NCBI GenBank assembly: GCA_020860745.1
Contig: JAJBTR010000195.1
Location: 1 to 8,087 of the forward strand
DNA from: Lachnospiraceae bacterium
Lineage (GTDB): Bacteria > Bacillota > Clostridia > Lachnospirales > Lachnospiraceae
DNA length: 8,087 bases
Reading direction: 5' to 3'
Under the pieces are notes generated by a model, which worked only from the letters and a program-made list of their open reading frames with translations, had not been told where the DNA came from and did not search any database. The translations under genes were made by a program, and so were the position numbers. Shown here one piece after another: positions 7,957-8,087 of the stretch (position 1 is the stretch's first letter; every line of letters begins with the position of its first letter).

Positions 7957-7976
7957 CAGTACAGGGTCAGTACAGG
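7957..7976. repeat. Two tandem copies of CAGTACAGG, period 11
   Basis: CAGTACAGG occurs at 7957-7965 and again at 7968-7976, so the repeat unit is 11 bp, about one helical turn. It lies 20 bases after the obgE stop. It could be a protein-binding site or a chance duplication. Confidence 0.6.
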
Positions 7977-7993
7977 CGAGTGTTTGTAACGTT

Positions 7994-8030
7994 CCAAAAA
8001 GTAAGGTTCTAAAAAATACCAAAAAGTAAG
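7994..8030. repeat. Two direct copies of CCAAAAAGTAAG, period 25, possible operator
   Basis: CCAAAAAGTAAG is found at 7994-8005 and exactly again at 8019-8030. A degenerate copy (TTCTAAAAAATA, 8007-8018) fills the space between them. The 150 bases after obgE (7938-8087) contain no gene that I can support and no clear terminator. Direct repeats of this size and spacing ahead of a possible downstream gene suggest a regulator site, but the gene is outside the window. Confidence 0.5.
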
Positions 8031-8087
8031 ACTCCAGGGTTGTTTCATGAAGAAATTTTAAACATAAGATAAATGCTGAATTTAACG

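Overview
The window looks like chromosome from a gut-type member of the Clostridia, most likely the family Lachnospiraceae. Three things point there. The rplU-prp-rpmA-obgE order with an N-terminally extended, protease-processed L27 is the Firmicutes arrangement. Shine-Dalgarno sequences are strong (AGGAGG type). The first two genes resemble DUF5717 and DUF5716, families I know mainly from Lachnospiraceae. All genes are on the + strand. There is no sign of a mobile element, CRISPR array, tRNA or rRNA.

Left half (1-5421): three genes of unknown function. A large protein of at least 1080 residues (DUF5717-like: two beta domains, a long alpha-helical repeat region, a polar linker and a beta C-terminus) begins at or just beyond the left edge. 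Three bases after its stop comes a 409-residue protein with a degenerate actin/Hsp70-like (ASKHA) fold, DUF5716-like; its ribosome binding site lies in the end of the first gene, so the two are translationally linked. After 127 bases comes a 267-residue protein with TPR-like repeats. It has its own predicted sigma-A promoter, and a 28-bp near-perfect palindrome lies across the spacer and -10 element, a layout expected of a repressor operator. Scaffold, Hsp70-like protein and TPR adaptor together look like an uncharacterised chaperone-like or assembly module. This is the part of the window most likely to hold undescribed biology.

Right half (5422-7937): the core translation cluster. A promoter with an extended -10 starts a structured leader of about 77 nt that probably lets L21 control its own operon. 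Then come rplU (L21), prp (cysteine protease that trims L27) and rpmA (L27 with the cleavable nine-residue N-terminus), ended by a clear intrinsic terminator. obgE (ribosome-assembly GTPase) follows from a separate, weaker candidate promoter. prp has no visible Shine-Dalgarno and probably depends on coupling to rplU, while the last codons of prp serve as the ribosome binding site of rpmA.

The last 150 bases hold no gene. They contain two small sets of direct repeats that may be regulatory sites for a gene beyond the right edge.
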